The notes beneath the pieces are model-generated. The model was not told the origin of the DNA and made no database searches. It saw nothing but the letters and a program-made list of their open reading frames with translations. Below, piece by piece: positions 1 to 7,580 of a stretch of DNA of 45,652 nt. The stretch spans positions 1 through 45,652 of the forward strand of contig MSHL01000053.1 of NCBI GenBank assembly GCA_001941135.1, read 5' to 3'. The DNA comes from Ruminococcus sp. Zagget11. GTDB taxonomy: Bacteria; Bacillota; Clostridia; Oscillospirales; Ruminococcaceae. Made by a program: the position numbers and the translations under genes. Each line of letters starts with the position of its first letter. Position 1 is the first letter of the stretch.

Positions 1-2
1 GC

Positions 3-266
3 GATATTGTCGTCATGGATAACCTACGCTCCCATCATGTACAGGGAGTAGAGGAGCTTCTGCGCCAGAACGGAATCACGCCGCTCTATCTGCCGCCATA
101 TAGTCCCGATTTAAATCCCATTGAAAAAATGTGGTCGAAGATGAAGTCCTGCCTTCGCAAAGGGAAGGTTCGTACAAAAGAGGCGTTGCACGCCGCTGTG
201 GAAGCCGCTCTGCTTCAGGTTACCTGCGACGATATTAAGGGATGGTTCCATGCGTCAAACTACTGA
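3..266 (+). pseudogene. IS630-type transposase, C-terminal fragment (cut by window edge)
   Basis: This is the end of a DDE transposase of the IS630/Tc1-mariner superfamily. The open frame runs in from the window edge, so the methionine at base 15 is internal. IVVMDN near the edge fits the second catalytic Asp region. LPPYSPDLNPIEKMWSKMK is the hallmark block of the family, with the Glu of IEKMW as the third acidic residue. The upstream part lies outside the window, so I cannot tell whether the gene is intact. No inverted terminal repeat could be recognised before the promoter of the next gene. Confidence 0.85.
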
Positions 267-298
267 CAGCATTTTTGATGATTGCTATAAAATTTAAT

Positions 299-327
299 TT
301 GCTTTTTTAATATTACTGTGCTATAAT
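299..327 (+). promoter_or_regulatory. Probable sigma-A promoter of the dehydratase-activase operon
   Basis: TATAAT at 322-327 is a perfect -10. The best -35 is the weak TTGCTT at 299-304 with a 17 bp spacer. The start codon at 379 is about 45 bases downstream of the expected transcript start, with AAAGGTG as ribosome binding site. Confidence 0.5.
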
Positions 328-378
328 ATAGAATGAGACGGTCAGTGACCGCTCAATTCTCCAAAAGGTGTGTTATAA

Positions 379-3291
379 ATGTATTCAATCGGACTGGATA
401 TAGGGTCTACCACTATAAAATGTCTTATCACGGACGAAAAAGGGAACATCCTTTTTAATAGGTATGAACGTCACTTCTCCCTTATCTCCCAAAAAACTGC
501 CGAAATATTGACCGCCGCTTCTAAGGTGCTTCCCCACGGGGAAAAACAGGTACATATGGCTCTCTCCGGATCAGCGGGAATGGGGGCGGCGGAGACTGCC
601 GGAATCCCCTTTGTGCAAGAGGTTTACGCCGTGAGAATGGCGGTGCGTAAGTATTACCCCGAAACCTATTGCGCCGTAGAGCTGGGCGGTGAGGACGCAA
701 AGATACTTTTCTTCGGTAACTCCCCAGAGGTTCGTATGAACGGCTCTTGTGCGGGCGGTACAGGCGCTTTCATCGACCAAATGGCTACGCTTCTGAACAT
801 TACCCCCGATGACATGAACGAGCTTGCAAAAAACAGCACTACGCTTTATACGATTGCTTCTCGCTGCGGCGTTTTCGCTAAATCGGATATTCAGCCGCTT
901 CTCAACCAGGGTGCGGACAGATGTGATGTCTGTGCCTCTATTTTCCATGCGGTGGTAAATCAGACTATTGTGGGACTTGCGCAGGGACGAAAAATCACCT
1001 CAAATGTTCTCTATCTGGGCGGCCCTCTCACCTTTCTGTCGGAGCTGCGCCGCGCCTTTGACGAAACCTTGGATATTAAGGGAATATGTCCCGAAAATTC
1101 CCTTTACTATGTTTCACTGGGCACCTGTCTTGAGGCTTCCTCCTATGAGCCGCTTGATATCGATGACGTTATCCGCCGTCTTTCGGAGCATAGCCGCAAG
1201 GCGCAGTATGAATATGAACCGCCCCTTTTTGCCGACTCGGAGGAATATAACGCCTTTAAGGCTCGTCACAGCAGCTGTAAGGCTGCATACGGCGATATTT
1301 CTTCCTATTCGGGAAAAGCCTATCTCGGTGTGGACGCAGGTTCAACCACCATTAAGGCGGTTCTTACCGATGAGGACGGGCGAATACTGGATTCTTTCTA
1401 TTCCCCCAACGGCGGAAGCCCTGTGCCTGTGTTCAAACGCTATTTCACCGAGCTTTACAGAAAATATCCGCAGATAAAAATTGCCGCGTCAGCCGCCACG
1501 GGCTACGGCGAGGACTTGGCAAAAACAGCTTTCGGTCTTGATTTCGGCATTGTTGAAACTGTGGCGCATTATACCGCCGCAAAGGTTTTCAGCCCCAAGG
1601 TTGATTTTATCATTGACATAGGCGGGCAGGATATTAAGTGCTTTAAGCTGAAAAACGGCACTGTTGACAATATATTCCTGAACGAAGCCTGTTCCTCCGG
1701 CTGTGGATCATTCCTACAGACTATGGCAAATACTATGGGTATGACAGCGAAGGAATTTGCCGAAAAGGGACTTTTTGCGAAAAGGCCCGTAAATTTGGGT
1801 TCTCGCTGCACTGTTTTTATGAACAGCTCCGTCAAGCAGGCGCAAAAGGACGGTGCGACTGTGGAGGATATTTCCGCAGGACTTTCCATAAGCGTTGTAC
1901 GAAACGCCCTTTACAAGGTTATCCGTACAAATAACCCCCAAAAGCTTGGCAGTCACATTGTGGTTCAGGGAGGAACATTCCACAGTGATGCAGTTCTCCG
2001 TGCCTTTGAGCGAGAATTGGGGACAGAAGTTGTACGCCCCGATATTGCGGGACTTATGGGCGCATACGGCTGTGCCGTCTATGCAAAGGCTCACGAAAAG
2101 GAATCCTCATCAACCCTTACCCTTGAAGCACTGGAATCACTGCTTTACGAAACCACCAACACCGTCTGCAAGGGCTGCAGCAACCACTGTCGCCTTACGG
2201 TAAATACCTTTGACAAAAAAAGACGATCCATAGGCGGTAACCGCTGCGATAAGCCCGTATCAAAGGGCGCGGATCGTTCGCAGTTCAACATATACAGCTA
2301 CAAGCTTTCCCTTTTAAAGGAATATTTCACCCTTGAGGGGAGCGGTAAAAAGCTTGGCATACCCTTCGGACTGAATTTTTATGAGCTTCTTCCTTTCTGG
2401 AACGGATTTTTCAAGGCGCTGGGTATAGGCTACGAGGTATCCTGCGTTTCCGACAGAGAGCTTTACACCGAGGGTCAGGGCACTATCCCCAGCGATACCG
2501 TATGCTATCCCGCAAAGCTTATTCACGGTCATGTGAAGCGTCTTGCCGAGAGGGGTATCACAACAATTTTCTACCCCTGTATGACCTACAATATAAATGA
2601 GGGGCAATCGGATAAGTGCTACAACTGTCCCGTGGTAGCCTATTACCCCGAAGTAATTGACGCCAATTGCGGCGATGAAATTACCGTTATCAAGGATTAT
2701 ATCGGAATACATAACCGCAAGCATCTCCCCTCGAAGCTGAGAGATATACTGGCAAAGTACGGGTTTGAGTACACTCCCGTCCAAATGAAAAAGGCGGTAG
2801 ACGCAGGCTTTTCCGAGTACGAAAGCTATATGGCGAAAATCCGTCAAAAGGGTGCTGAAATCGTTGCAGCCGCACGAAAGGACAATATGCCGATTATCGT
2901 GCTGGCAGGACGTCCATATCACGTTGACCCGGAGGTTAATCACGGCATTGACAGGCTCATTACCTCCTACAATACGGCGGTTATTTCCGAGGACTGTGTA
3001 AGCCACTTGGCAGGAGAATTTAAGAGCAATGTCCTCAATCAGTGGACTTATCATTCACGGCTATACGCCGCAGCAAGCTACATCGGCACACAGCCTGATA
3101 TGCAGCTTGTACAGCTTGTTTCTTTCGGATGCGGTGTTGACGCCATTACCACGGACGAAGTAAGGGAAATGCTGGAACGCAGAGGAAAGCTTTATACAAT
3201 GATAAAGATAGATGAAATTACCAACTTAGGAACGGTAAGAATAAGGCTGAGAAGTCTGTTCGCCGCCCTCGATAAGGAGGAGGGAAGATAG
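379..3291 (+). CDS. Acyl-CoA dehydratase activase-type protein with two BadF/HgdC ATPase domains and a DUF2229-like region
   Basis: 970 residues. Two ASKHA-type ATPase domains of the BadF/BadG/BcrA/HgdC family are in tandem: GLDIGSTT at 5-12 and GVDAGSTT near 317-324. Each carries the cysteines that in HgdC hold a [4Fe-4S] cluster at a dimer interface: C124 and C163 in the first, C438/C442 and C477 in the second. A CxxCxxxC set (C597, C600, C604) follows, then a DUF2229-like segment starting near IPFGLNFYELLPFW. HgdC-type activases use ATP to inject an electron into 2-hydroxyacyl-CoA dehydratases. The substrate of this large relative is unknown. The next gene begins 2 bases after the stop and has its own ribosome binding site, so the two are surely one unit. 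Confidence 0.85.
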   Translation: MYSIGLDIGSTTIKCLITDEKGNILFNRYERHFSLISQKTAEILTAASKVLPHGEKQVHMALSGSAGMGAAETAGIPFVQEVYAVRMAVRKYYPETYCAVELGGEDAKILFFGNSPEVRMNGSCAGGTGAFIDQMATLLNITPDDMNELAKNSTTLYTIASRCGVFAKSDIQPLLNQGADRCDVCASIFHAVVNQTIVGLAQGRKITSNVLYLGGPLTFLSELRRAFDETLDIKGICPENSLYYVSLGTCLEASSYEPLDIDDVIRRLSEHSRKAQYEYEPPLFADSEEYNAFKARHSSCKAAYGDISSYSGKAYLGVDAGSTTIKAVLTDEDGRILDSFYSPNGGSPVPVFKRYFTELYRKYPQIKIAASAATGYGEDLAKTAFGLDFGIVETVAHYTAAKVFSPKVDFIIDIGGQDIKCFKLKNGTVDNIFLNEACSSGCGSFLQTMANTMGMTAKEFAEKGLFAKRPVNLGSRCTVFMNSSVKQAQKDGATVEDISAGLSISVVRNALYKVIRTNNPQKLGSHIVVQGGTFHSDAVLRAFERELGTEVVRPDIAGLMGAYGCAVYAKAHEKESSSTLTLEALESLLYETTNTVCKGCSNHCRLTVNTFDKKRRSIGGNRCDKPVSKGADRSQFNIYSYKLSLLKEYFTLEGSGKKLGIPFGLNFYELLPFWNGFFKALGIGYEVSCVSDRELYTEGQGTIPSDTVCYPAKLIHGHVKRLAERGITTIFYPCMTYNINEGQSDKCYNCPVVAYYPEVIDANCGDEITVIKDYIGIHNRKHLPSKLRDILAKYGFEYTPVQMKKAVDAGFSEYESYMAKIRQKGAEIVAAARKDNMPIIVLAGRPYHVDPEVNHGIDRLITSYNTAVISEDCVSHLAGEFKSNVLNQWTYHSRLYAAASYIGTQPDMQLVQLVSFGCGVDAITTDEVREMLERRGKLYTMIKIDEITNLGTVRIRLRSLFAALDKEEGR

Positions 3292-3293
3292 TA

Positions 3294-4640
3294 ATGCGGA
3301 TAACCGATGAAAAGGGTTACTCAACAGGCGCTTGTGCCACGGGAGAGGAATGTAAAAAAATCGATGACCTTTACCCTAAAACGCCCTTTACCAAGGAAAT
3401 GAAAAAGACACATACAATACTTATTCCCTCAATGCTGCCTATACATTTTCGCCTCCTTGACCATATTTTCAAGCAAAGCGGGTATAATACCGTTGTACTC
3501 AAGGGTGAAAAGCAGCACTGTATAGATGCGGGACTTAAGTATGTACATAACGACACCTGCTATCCCGCATTGATAGTTATCGGTCAGCTTATGGAAGCGC
3601 TGTTAAGCGGAGAGTACGACCTAAATAAAACCGCTGTTATGATTATCCAAACGGGCGGCGGCTGCCGTGCATCCAACTACTATTTTCTGCTCCGAAAAGC
3701 GCTTATAAATGCGGGTATGCAGAATGTTCCCGTTATCTCGGTCAATCTTTCGGGAATGAACTCCAACCCCGGGTTTAAAATTACCCTGCCTATGCTGAGG
3801 AGAGCCGCCGCCGCCATAATTTACGGTGATTTAATGATGCAGCTTTCCAACCAAACCCGTCCCTACGAGGTAAACAAGGGACAGACGGAGGACGTTATAA
3901 CCGAATGTGTACAGTACATATCGGATATATTCGACAAGGGAAAGGGCATTTCCGTAAAGGAAATTCGTGAAAATCTCCTTTACATGGCGGAGCTTTTCAA
4001 GGTGATCCCCATAGAGAGAACCCAAAAGGTTAAAGCGGGGGTTGTGGGAGAGGTATTTGTAAAGTATTCCCCCATAGCCAACAATAACCTTGAGGGCTTT
4101 TTGGCGGAGCAGGACTGTGAAGTGGTTGTTCCGGGAGTTACGGGATTTATGCTTTTCAAGATTGACAACCGACTTGAAGATATTCGCCTTTACGGGGGAA
4201 ATCAAGCGATGTACAAGGGAATAATGATACTGTTTAACTACATGACCAAGGTTGAAACCATACTTATTGATGTGTGCAAGGGGCTGGAAGGCTTTTCTGC
4301 GCCCTCCTCGTATGCTCATATAAAATCCCTCGCCGCCCCTGTCATAGGCAGTGGCTGTAAAATGGGCGAGGGCTGGTGGCTTACGGGGGAAATAATCGAG
4401 CTTATTGAGCAAGGCTGTCCCAATATAGTCTGCACACAGCCCTTTGGCTGCTTGCCAAACCACATTGTAGCAAAGGGCATGATAAGGAAGTTGAGAAGCC
4501 TTTACCCCAATTCAAATGTAGTTGCAATAGACTATGATCCGGGCGCTACCAAGGTCAATCAAGAAAACAGAATAAAGCTTATGCTCGCCATGGCAAAAGA
4601 GCAGGCTGAGCCTGCACCCGCCGCCCTTAGATGTCCTTGA
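3294..4640 (+). CDS. 2-hydroxyacyl-CoA dehydratase (HgdB-like) family protein, partner of the activase
   Basis: 448 residues resembling the C-terminal third of the roughly 1,400-residue activase/dehydratase proteins of Clostridia. Conserved cysteine blocks are visible: HNDTCYP (C89) and GGGCRASNYY (C124), plus CKGLEGFSAPSSY and a QPFGCLPNH block near the C-terminus. Such cysteines commonly ligate an iron-sulfur cluster. GGAGGAGGG lies just before the upstream stop codon and the start ATG follows 2 bases after it, so translation is probably coupled. The last residues (about QAEPAPAALRCP) are encoded by the start of a type B repeat and are unlikely to be ancestral. Substrate unknown. Confidence 0.8.
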   Translation: MRITDEKGYSTGACATGEECKKIDDLYPKTPFTKEMKKTHTILIPSMLPIHFRLLDHIFKQSGYNTVVLKGEKQHCIDAGLKYVHNDTCYPALIVIGQLMEALLSGEYDLNKTAVMIIQTGGGCRASNYYFLLRKALINAGMQNVPVISVNLSGMNSNPGFKITLPMLRRAAAAIIYGDLMMQLSNQTRPYEVNKGQTEDVITECVQYISDIFDKGKGISVKEIRENLLYMAELFKVIPIERTQKVKAGVVGEVFVKYSPIANNNLEGFLAEQDCEVVVPGVTGFMLFKIDNRLEDIRLYGGNQAMYKGIMILFNYMTKVETILIDVCKGLEGFSAPSSYAHIKSLAAPVIGSGCKMGEGWWLTGEIIELIEQGCPNIVCTQPFGCLPNHIVAKGMIRKLRSLYPNSNVVAIDYDPGATKVNQENRIKLMLAMAKEQAEPAPAALRCP

Positions 4641-4680
4641 ATTGCGTTAGCTAATAAACCGACGGTTAGATGTCGGTATA
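4601..4680 (+). repeat. Type B gene-end repeat, copy B1 (short, forward)
   Basis: It begins with the hairpin GCAGGCTGAGCCTGC (4601-4615) inside the last codons of the preceding gene. ACCCGCCGCCC, TTGAATTGCG and the hairpin CCGACGGTTAGATGTCGG (4659-4676) follow. The right half seen in longer copies is missing. It is continuous with repeat A1. Confidence 0.75.
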
Positions 4681-4821
4681 AGAAGCAAGAAATTAAGAAG
4701 CAAGAAATTAAGAAGCAAGAAGCAAGAATTTTCACATGTTAATTACAAGTAAAGCACTTCAAAAATAAAGTAACGAGTTAAACATCTTGCCTCTTGCCTC
4801 TAATCCTCTTGCCTCTAGTAG
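4681..4821. repeat. Type A near-palindromic repeat, copy A1
   Basis: Left arm: repeated AAGAAGCAAGAAATT units. Centre: AAAGCACTTCAAAAATAAAG. Right arm: reverse-complement words (CTTGCCTCTAATCCTCTTGC) ending in CTAGTAG at 4815-4821. The right end also supplies AGTAGGGAAGG, the ribosome binding site region of the next gene. Confidence 0.75.
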
Positions 4822-4837
4822 GGAAGGATTTGATAAT

Positions 4838-5656
4838 ATGGCTGAATGCAGTCACAACTGTTCATCATGCGGCGAAAGTTGCTCCGAAAGACAATCACCC
4901 CAGAGCTTTTTGGAAAAGCTCAACGAAAAAAGCTCCGTTAAAAAGGTTATTGGTATCGTAAGCGGTAAGGGAGGCGTAGGAAAATCCCTCGTTACCGCAC
5001 TGCTCGCCTCTGATTTTGCAAAGAAAGGTTACCGTACAGCTGTGCTTGATGCGGATATAACAGGCCCGTCCATACCGAAGATGTTCGGCTTAAGCGGCAC
5101 AGCTTTTGCAACGGAGGAGGGAATTATCCCGAGAGAAACCGTAAGCGGTATCAATGTTATAAGCATTAATCTTCTTTTGGAAAATCCGTCCGACCCCGTT
5201 ATATGGAGAGGACCGGTTATTTCGGGAGTAGTAAAGCAGTTCTGGACAGATGTTATTTGGGATGATATAGACTATATGTTTATCGATATGCCCCCCGGAA
5301 CAGGCGATGTACCCCTTACGGTTTTCCAGTCTATCCCTGTTGACGGAATAATCATCGTTACCTCGCCCCAAGACTTAGTTTCCATGATAGTGCGCAAGGC
5401 AGTGGGAATGGCAAGCATGATGGAAATACCCATTCTCGGTGTAGTGGAAAACATGAGCTATATAGAATGTCCCGACTGTGGAAAGCAGATTAAGCTGTAT
5501 GGTGAGAGCCATGTAGAGGAAATAGCGTCTGCAAGCGGGCTTAAGGTACTGGGACGACTGCCTGTTTCCCCGCAGGTTGCGGAAAAGTGCGACATGGGTG
5601 AAATCGAAGATGTAGAGCAAAGCTGGCTTGACGATGCCGTGAAGGCAATAATATAA
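4838..5656 (+). CDS. mrp: Mrp/NBP35-family P-loop ATPase (iron-sulfur cluster carrier)
   Basis: 272 residues from the ATG at 4838. That start follows GGGAAGG; the longer open frame from 4787 only reads through repeat A1. The deviant Walker A motif SGKGGVGKS is at 42-50, followed by DADITGPSIPKMFG and DMPPGTGDVPL, all typical of Mrp/ApbC/Nbp35 proteins that bind and transfer [4Fe-4S] clusters. A short N-terminal Cys set (C4, C8, C11, C15) and a CPDC pair (C211, C214) are candidate ligands; CxxC near the C-terminus is the usual bridging site. It follows two genes whose products probably carry iron-sulfur clusters, so a maturation role for them is plausible but inferred. Confidence 0.9.
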   Translation: MAECSHNCSSCGESCSERQSPQSFLEKLNEKSSVKKVIGIVSGKGGVGKSLVTALLASDFAKKGYRTAVLDADITGPSIPKMFGLSGTAFATEEGIIPRETVSGINVISINLLLENPSDPVIWRGPVISGVVKQFWTDVIWDDIDYMFIDMPPGTGDVPLTVFQSIPVDGIIIVTSPQDLVSMIVRKAVGMASMMEIPILGVVENMSYIECPDCGKQIKLYGESHVEEIASASGLKVLGRLPVSPQVAEKCDMGEIEDVEQSWLDDAVKAII

Positions 5657-5723
5657 AGCAAGACACCCTAAAGCTTGAAATACGGGTAACTGTGAGTTTT
5701 CAGCAAACCTACGGTTTGAGTGC

Positions 5724-5847
5724 TACTAGAAGCAAGAGGATTAGAAGCAAGAAGATAGAAGAAATAAGATATTTTACTTTCTCTTGAAGTGCTTTACTTG
5801 TAACTAACAGGTGAAATTTCTTGCTTCTATTTTCTTGCCTCTAGTAG
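5724..5847. repeat. Type A near-palindromic repeat, copy A2
   Basis: Bounded by CTACTAG (5724-5730) and CTAGTAG (5841-5847). The left arm carries two AGAAGCAAGA words, the core reads GAAGTGCTTTACTTGTAACT, and the right arm has CTTGCTTCTA and CTTGCCTCTA. It abuts type B copy B2 with no gap. A small hairpin CAAACC-TAC-GGTTTG lies just before it. Confidence 0.8.
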
Positions 5848-5848
5848 T

Positions 5849-6011
5849 GCAGGGTCGCAGACCCTGCACCCGGCTTACTTACGCCGCCCTATGATATGGG
5901 TAAATTGCACCGGTTTGTTTGCCCGCCTTTAACTGTCGGTCAGCTTGCTACCGCAATTCATTGTTCTCTACAGTCGGCGGGAGACACTGGGTGCAGGGTC
6001 TGCGACCCTGC
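5849..6011 (-). repeat. Type B gene-end repeat, copy B2 (full length, reading from spoIIID)
   Basis: Both ends are hairpins with 8 bp arms: GCAGGGTCTGCGACCCTGC (5993-6011) and GCAGGGTCGCAGACCCTGC (5849-5867). On the minus strand it runs hairpin, CTCCCGCCGAC, TGAATTGCGGTAG, CCGACAG, GGGCGGCGTAAGTAAGCCGGG, hairpin. It encodes the spoIIID stop and its last 21 residues. Confidence 0.8.
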
Positions 6012-6262
6012 TGCTCATATTTATGCTTAGTGGCAAGACCACCTCTTATATGCCGCTCCCTTTTATTTATTTCAAGTATTTCCCTTACAGCAGGATAAAG
6101 CGTCGGGCTTACCCTCGGCAGCTTTTCCGTAATGTCCTTATGTACCGTGGACTTGCTTATTCCAAAATGCTTGGCAGCCGCACGTACTGTAGCCTTGTTT
6201 TCAATTATATACTCCGCAAGAGTAATCGGACGTTCCTGTTTGTCATAGGATAATAAATTCAT
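5948..6262 (-). CDS. spoIIID: Sporulation transcription regulator SpoIIID
   Basis: 104 residues from the ATG at 6262, which is preceded by GGGGTG; the in-frame GTG at 6277 is less likely. SpoIIID is a small DNA-binding protein that modulates sigma-E genes and switches on sigK in the mother cell. The helix-turn-helix spans about residues 25-44 (TVRAAAKHFGISKSTVHKD), followed by the family hallmarks EKLP, VREIL and HIRGGLATKHKY ending at 82. Family members are usually about 80-95 residues. Here residues 84-104 are encoded by type B repeat B2, so the tail is acquired. The mature core looks intact, in contrast to sigE in this window. Confidence 0.93.
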   Translation of the reverse strand: MNLLSYDKQERPITLAEYIIENKATVRAAAKHFGISKSTVHKDITEKLPRVSPTLYPAVREILEINKRERHIRGGLATKHKYEQQGRRPCTQCLPPTVENNELR

Positions 6263-6379
6263 TCTGATACACCCCACACCGACCCGTGATAATACTGCTG
6301 ACGCAATATATTTCTATGGTTTTTCATCACAGTATATGCGTGAGTTCGGTATAAAATGCTTACAATGGAGATGATTATA

Positions 6380-6946
6380 ATGACTGCACAAGCAAAGGGT
6401 CATACACGTAAACTGACCCTCTCGGCAATGTTCCTTGCACTGGGTATAGTATTGCCTTTCCTAACAGGACAAATCCCTCAAATCGGAAGTATGCTCCTGC
6501 CTATGCACATACCTGTAATGCTGTGCGGTCTGATATGCGGCTGGCAGTACGGTTTGGCTGTAGGGTTTGTCACGCCCCTAATGCGCAGCTTGCTGTTCGG
6601 TATGCCCGTGCTTTACCCCTCGGCAATAGCCATGGCATTTGAGCTTGCCGCTTACGGTTTATTGATAGGTCTGCTTTATTCCCATTCCCGCCGACGGTGC
6701 GTTGCAACACTCTACCGCTGTCTGATAGCGGCTATGCTAGGTGGAAGACTGGTCTGGGGAATAGCGGAAATAGTACTTTTAGGAATTAAGGGTAATGCAT
6801 TTACATGGTCTGCGTTTATTTCCGGCGCATTCCTCAACGCTATCCCGGGAATTATACTTCAGCTTGTGATTATACCGATGATAATGGTTGCGCTGAATAA
6901 AACAGGGCAGGCTGAGCCTGCACCCACCGCCTCCCGCCGGCGTTAA
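6380..6946 (+). CDS. ECF transporter S component, substrate unknown
   Basis: 188 residues from the ATG at 6380, chosen because GGAGATGA lies 5-6 bases upstream; an earlier in-frame ATG (6356) has no such site. About six hydrophobic segments. The N-terminal block TLSAMFLALGIVLPFLTG followed by LLPMHIPVMLCGLICGW is the pattern of PF12822-type S components, small membrane proteins that bind a vitamin or precursor and dock onto a shared EcfT/EcfA module, absent here. No riboswitch was recognised upstream, so no vitamin can be named. The tail after NKTG (QAEPAPTASRRR) is encoded by the start of type B copy B3. Confidence 0.75.
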   Translation: MTAQAKGHTRKLTLSAMFLALGIVLPFLTGQIPQIGSMLLPMHIPVMLCGLICGWQYGLAVGFVTPLMRSLLFGMPVLYPSAIAMAFELAAYGLLIGLLYSHSRRRCVATLYRCLIAAMLGGRLVWGIAEIVLLGIKGNAFTWSAFISGAFLNAIPGIILQLVIIPMIMVALNKTGQAEPAPTASRRR

Positions 6947-7007
6947 ATAAAAGTGAACTGCGTAAGAAATATGCCCGACAGTTAGCTGTCGGGCATATTT
7001 CTTACGC
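6907..7007 (+). repeat. Type B gene-end repeat, copy B3, with a long terminator-like hairpin
   Basis: It starts with GCAGGCTGAGCCTGC (6907-6921) inside the ECF gene and continues with ACCCACCGCCTCCCGCCG and TGAACTGCGTAAG. It ends in a perfect 22 bp stem with TTAG loop: arms 6960-6981 and 6986-7007, centred on CCGACAG/CTGTCGG. CTTTT follows, so it may act as a terminator for the upstream gene. Confidence 0.8.
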
Positions 7008-7112
7008 CTTTTATACGGTTACGAGTTCAGTCGCCCTGTGTTGCTAAGCAAAACCCTGCAAGCCCGACTATAAAAAAATCTCCTGTTACTTTACTTTTAA
7101 TGTGCTTTATAT

Positions 7113-7196
7113 ACGGTTACGAGTACGTTTTCGGCAAAATCTCCGATTTTGCGTGAAAACATTGCTGTTGCATTCGCAACAGCTCGTGTTCACAAG
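7113..7196 (+). repeat. Type C repeat with variable hairpin, copy C1
   Basis: The conserved frame TATACGGTTACGAGTACG, then TTTTCGGCAAAATCTCCGAT, then TTTTGCGTGAA and ACATTG, encloses a hairpin GCTGTTGC-ATTC-GCAACAGC and ends CTCGTGTTCACA. The same frame with a different hairpin occurs at 11562-11643. GCAAAATC/GATTTTGC within the frame is itself a hairpin. Confidence 0.65.
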
Positions 7197-7200
7197 TGCC

Positions 7201-7330
7201 CTAATAGAGGATAGAAAATAGAAGCAAGAGGCAAGAAATTCCAACTGTTTGATACATTGAAAGCACTTCAAAAATAAAGTAACGGTCTATATATCTTACT
7301 TCTTGCCTCTAATCCTCTTGCTTCTAGTAG
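7201..7330. repeat. Type A near-palindromic repeat, copy A3
   Basis: Bounded by CTAATAG (7201-7207) and CTAGTAG (7324-7330). Core: GAAAGCACTTCAAAAATAAA then GTAACG. Arms carry AGAAGCAAGAGGCAAGAA and, reversed, CTTGCCTCTAATCCTCTTGC. A GTGGGC-GTT-GCCCAC hairpin of the neighbouring type B unit follows directly. Confidence 0.75.
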
Positions 7331-7401
7331 GGCACAAGTGGGCGTTGCCCACACCCACCAATAGGCTATGTGATATAAATATCACTGCCTTTGGAAACTC
7401 G

Positions 7402-7580
7402 GCAGGACTGCAAGCCCTGCACCCGGCTTTTTTACGCCGCCCTTTGTTGTTGGCACAATGCCCTGCTTCTTATACCGACAGTTATCTGTCGGTTTATTTG
7501 TTGCCGCAATTCACTTTTATGGCATTGCACAGCAATGCAGGGCAGCGGGAGACGGTGGCTGCGGGGACACCCCGCCCCTG
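7402..7580 (-). repeat. Type B gene-end repeat, copy B4 (abuts the recG stop)
   Basis: On the minus strand the recG stop TAG is followed at once by CAGGG and the hairpin GCGGGG-TGT-CCCCGC (7561-7575). CAGCCACCGTCTCCCGC, TGAATTGCGGCAAC, CCGACAGATAACTGTCGG, GGGCGGCGTAA and GCCGGGTGCAGGGCTTGCAG follow. Arm sequences differ from B2 but pairing is kept at the recG end. Confidence 0.8.

Noticed and set aside
571-948. Long antisense open frames, here and opposite most large genes
   Set aside because: They are shadows of strongly supported genes, lack binding sites and give no recognisable protein.
3284-3300. Frameshift or stop read-through joining the two dehydratase genes
   Set aside because: A proper ribosome binding site and ATG follow the stop, and no slippery sequence is visible.
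4787-4837. 17 extra codons at the start of mrp
   Set aside because: They translate repeat A1, and the ribosome binding site fits the ATG at 4838.
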